Of a stretch of DNA of 64,000 bases, positions 62,135 to 64,000 are shown piece by piece; the first letter of the stretch is position 1; each line of letters starts with the position of its first letter. Under the pieces are notes generated by a model. The model searched no databases and was not told where the DNA came from. It worked only from the letters and a program-made list of their open reading frames with translations. Source of the DNA: Rutidosis leptorrhynchoides (Eukaryota > Streptophyta > Magnoliopsida > Asterales > Asteraceae); assembly GCF_046630445.1 (NCBI RefSeq), contig NC_092341.1, forward strand, positions 293,760,001-293,824,000, in the 5' to 3' direction. The translations under genes and the position numbers were made by a program.

Positions 62135-62827
62135 ATGGACGTTAAGGGTAGACAACCGAATATTTTAGAAGACCTACCAGAGGATATGATTGAGGAAATC
62201 TTGTCTAGAGTCGGTCAGAATTCATCAGCACATTTAGTTATGGCGAAATTAACTTGTCAAACATTTGAAAGACTTTCCAGAAATGCCGTAGTTTATAAAA
62301 GGCTTTCCTTTGATAGGTGGGGTAAATCACATTGGGGAGATTTTAAGTTACGCCGTGTTTTCTTTAAAGCGTTAAATGCGGGGAACCCAAATGCAATTTT
62401 ACGCTACGGGTTAAGAACCTATTTTGACTCAGCATATCCCAACATAGGATTTCGTGAATTAGAAAGAGCTTCTAACATGCAACATAAAGAAGCATGTTAT
62501 GCTTACGGTATAGTGATGTTCACTTCTTACCGAAGTGAGAAAAAGAACATCGGATTGCAGCTTTTAAATAAAACTTTCCCACAAGTAACGGATTCAGTAG
62601 TTGGGGTGAGAAATAAGGTTTTTAGATTATTACCGGGCTGTTGGACATTACGAAACCCTCGTCCTATTGACGACATTACAGCATGCTGCCTAGCCAATGG
62701 TCATAACGGTTATTTTCCACAAGACCAAGGATGGGAAGTCGTTTTAGTAAAACCAGAATGCATGACTTGTTTCTGGACTTATGAATTACGTGTCTTTATT
62801 TCCTTTGCTGAACAACTTGCGTATTAA
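62135..62827 (+). CDS. F-box protein-like ORF inside element G
   Basis: An intact frame of 230 residues from ATG 62135 (MDVKGRQPNILEDLP) to TAA 62825-62827. Residues 10-50 fit an F-box: LPEDMIEEILSRVG, then the LTCQTFERLS and VYKRLSFDRW segments. Downstream, GNPNAILRYGLRTYF, GFRELERASNMQHKEACYAYG and the Cys-rich end (PECMTCFWTYELRVF) fit the plant F-box family of the At1g67623 type, with its Sel1-like 'A..GH..A.Y.YG' stretch (family knowledge from memory). F-box proteins join SKP1-cullin ubiquitin ligases and choose the target. TCTATTTTACAG just before the ATG looks like a splice acceptor. It lies on the same strand as gag, between ORF0 and gag, so it travels with the element. It looks like a captured host gene. 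It has no stop, although ORF0 beside it does. Confidence 0.8.
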   Translation: MDVKGRQPNILEDLPEDMIEEILSRVGQNSSAHLVMAKLTCQTFERLSRNAVVYKRLSFDRWGKSHWGDFKLRRVFFKALNAGNPNAILRYGLRTYFDSAYPNIGFRELERASNMQHKEACYAYGIVMFTSYRSEKKNIGLQLLNKTFPQVTDSVVGVRNKVFRLLPGCWTLRNPRPIDDITACCLANGHNGYFPQDQGWEVVLVKPECMTCFWTYELRVFISFAEQLAY

Positions 62828-63150
62828 CTAGATTTATCTTCAAATCTATCCTGTATCATAGTGTACTATATTTCATGTTATATGTAATATAGCGAAGTTG
62901 TAAGTTTGAAGAATATTTGTATGTGATATATTATTATAATCAGTTTTTTATATAGAATTGTAGTAGTTGAATTGTATATTAGCTACTAAGTATGAACTTA
63001 ACGGGTAGGTAGTACCCGAATTTAAACTTATAAAACGCTAATATGAAGAAAAAGCTTTTATAAATGAGTTCATATTATGCTACGAGATACTATTGACTAC
63101 TCTTAATATTCTGTATGATTAAATTGTTTCATTTGACTATTTTGAAGGAA
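62828..63150 (+). other. Spacer between F-box ORF and gag in G
   Basis: About 320 nt, AT-rich, no gene. It contains a short inverted repeat CGGGTAGGTAGTACCCG near 63002 (6-bp stem). ATTTTGAAG lies shortly before the gag ATG. Confidence 0.5.
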
Positions 63151-64000
63151 ATGGCACCGACTACTCGACACACCTTGAATATGAGCGAAGAGGAATTTCG
63201 TGCCTTTCTTTCTTCAAACATAGCCGCAGTACAGGCCGCGCTACATACCAACAATAACTCTGAATCTAGCAATACAGCTAACGGCACAAGAAATCATATA
63301 GGATGCTCCTACAAAGAATTCACTGCCTGCAAACCTTTGGAATTTGATGGGACCGAAGGACCAATCCGATTGAAACGGTGGACCGAGAAAGTTGAATCGG
63401 TGTTTGCCATAAGTAAGTGTGCTGAAGGAGACAAAGTGAAGTACGCTATGCATACCTTCACAGGTATTGCATTAACATGGTGGAATACCTATCTAGAGCA
63501 AGTGGGACAAGATGCTGCTTACGCGCTACCGTGGTCAGCATTCAAGCACTTGATGAACGAGAAGTACCGTCCCAGAACCGAGGTCAATAAACTCAAGTCA
63601 GAACTTAGAGGGTTACGAACACAGGGATTCGATATTACTTCGTACGAAAGACGATTCACAGAATTGTACCTATTGTGTCAGAGAGCGTTCGAAGATGAGG
63701 AAGAGAAGATCGACGCGTTTGTGAAAGGGTTACCGGAGAGAATCCAAGAAGATATAAGTTCACACGAGCCTGCCTCCATACAAAAGGCATGTAGAATGGC
63801 TCACAAACTAGTGAACCAGATTGAGGGAAGAATTAAAGAACAGGTGGCCGAAGAGGCCAACGTGAAGTTAGTCAAAAGAAAGTGGGAGGAAAACGGTGAT
63901 AAGAGTCACCAAAACAACAACAACTATCCCAACAATCGCAACATCAATCGCAACTACAACAAACGGCACAACAACAACAACAACAACAACTACAACAATC
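63151..64000 (+). CDS. Gag of element G (5' part, runs off the window)
   Basis: Open without a stop from ATG 63151 (MAPTTRHTLNMSEEEF) to the window end, 283 codons. Recognisable gag core: GCSYKEFTACKPLEFDGTEG, LTWWNTYLEQVG, YRPRTEVNKLKSELRGL and FVKGLPERIQEDI match B and D gag in the same order. An Asn-rich segment begins at about residue 255, as in B and D, where it precedes the zinc knuckles. The particle protein is therefore intact as far as it can be seen. Confidence 0.9.
   Translation, partial: MAPTTRHTLNMSEEEFRAFLSSNIAAVQAALHTNNNSESSNTANGTRNHIGCSYKEFTACKPLEFDGTEGPIRLKRWTEKVESVFAISKCAEGDKVKYAMHTFTGIALTWWNTYLEQVGQDAAYALPWSAFKHLMNEKYRPRTEVNKLKSELRGLRTQGFDITSYERRFTELYLLCQRAFEDEEEKIDAFVKGLPERIQEDISSHEPASIQKACRMAHKLVNQIEGRIKEQVAEEANVKLVKRKWEENGDKSHQNNNNYPNNRNINRNYNKRHNNNNNNNYNN

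Larger units (their letters stand above)
57938..64000 (+). mobile_element. Element G: Ty3/gypsy retrotransposon with extra ORFs (runs off the window)
   Basis: The LTR at 57938-61172 is followed by a primer site, two ORFs not normally found in gypsy elements, and then gag, which is open to the window end. The 5 bases before it (TATTG, 57933-57937) should recur at its far end. It inserted in the outer end of the E 5' LTR. Pol is not visible, so the lineage call rests on gag, which is like B and D. Confidence 0.85.

Overview
The window looks like a plant nuclear genome, most probably a eudicot and perhaps Asteraceae. That last point is inference from the style of the retroelements, because I see no host gene. 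It is AT-rich, has no operon-like layout, and is made almost entirely of LTR retrotransposons nested inside one another. I found no tRNA or rRNA gene and no CRISPR array. Element letters (A to H, S) are mine.

Layout. Positions 1-1461 are a minus-strand LTR (H) cut by the window edge. Positions 1519-2660 are a decayed Ty1/copia LTR and gag, interrupted by a 285-bp hAT-type MITE. Positions 3067-4715 are a copia-like solo LTR. From 4995 a decayed Ty3/gypsy element (D) begins. Its 5' LTR is split by element A (6256-32799, plus strand, Athila-like). A is itself split by B (8182-19562, an intact chromovirus-type gypsy element) and by C (24537-31515, minus strand, non-autonomous and Athila-like). 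D resumes at 32805 with the rest of its LTR and a broken gag-pol (34284-39005) that contains a solo LTR (S, 36835-38720). From 39006 to 57937 lies element E (minus strand, Athila-like, gag-protease only). E is split by F (43067-52241, gypsy, gag-pol broken by two stops) and cut at its right end by G (57938 to beyond 64000, gypsy with two extra ORFs before gag). Target-site duplications support five complete insertions and two solo LTRs: AAAAT (B), ATATA (C), ATACC (A), TTTGT (F), ATTTC (S), GAGTT (copia solo LTR) and AGTGTAAT (MITE).

How the parts work together. B is the only element in the window with everything needed to transpose: intact gag-protease-RT-RNase H-integrase and LTRs differing at one base that I could find. 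A, C and E use a tRNA-Asp-type primer site and carry no reverse transcriptase or integrase. They share a leader block of about 120 nt and a long 3' region, so they are probably moved in trans by an autonomous relative outside the window. A and C carry an unrecognised ORF where gag should be. E carries gag and protease only. G carries an F-box ORF between its primer site and gag. Most LTRs here, of both gypsy and copia type, also carry one or more GC-rich perfect or near-perfect palindromes, in the best cases close upstream of a TATA box. The palindrome sequence differs between families but is shared between the LTR and the leader of one and the same element.
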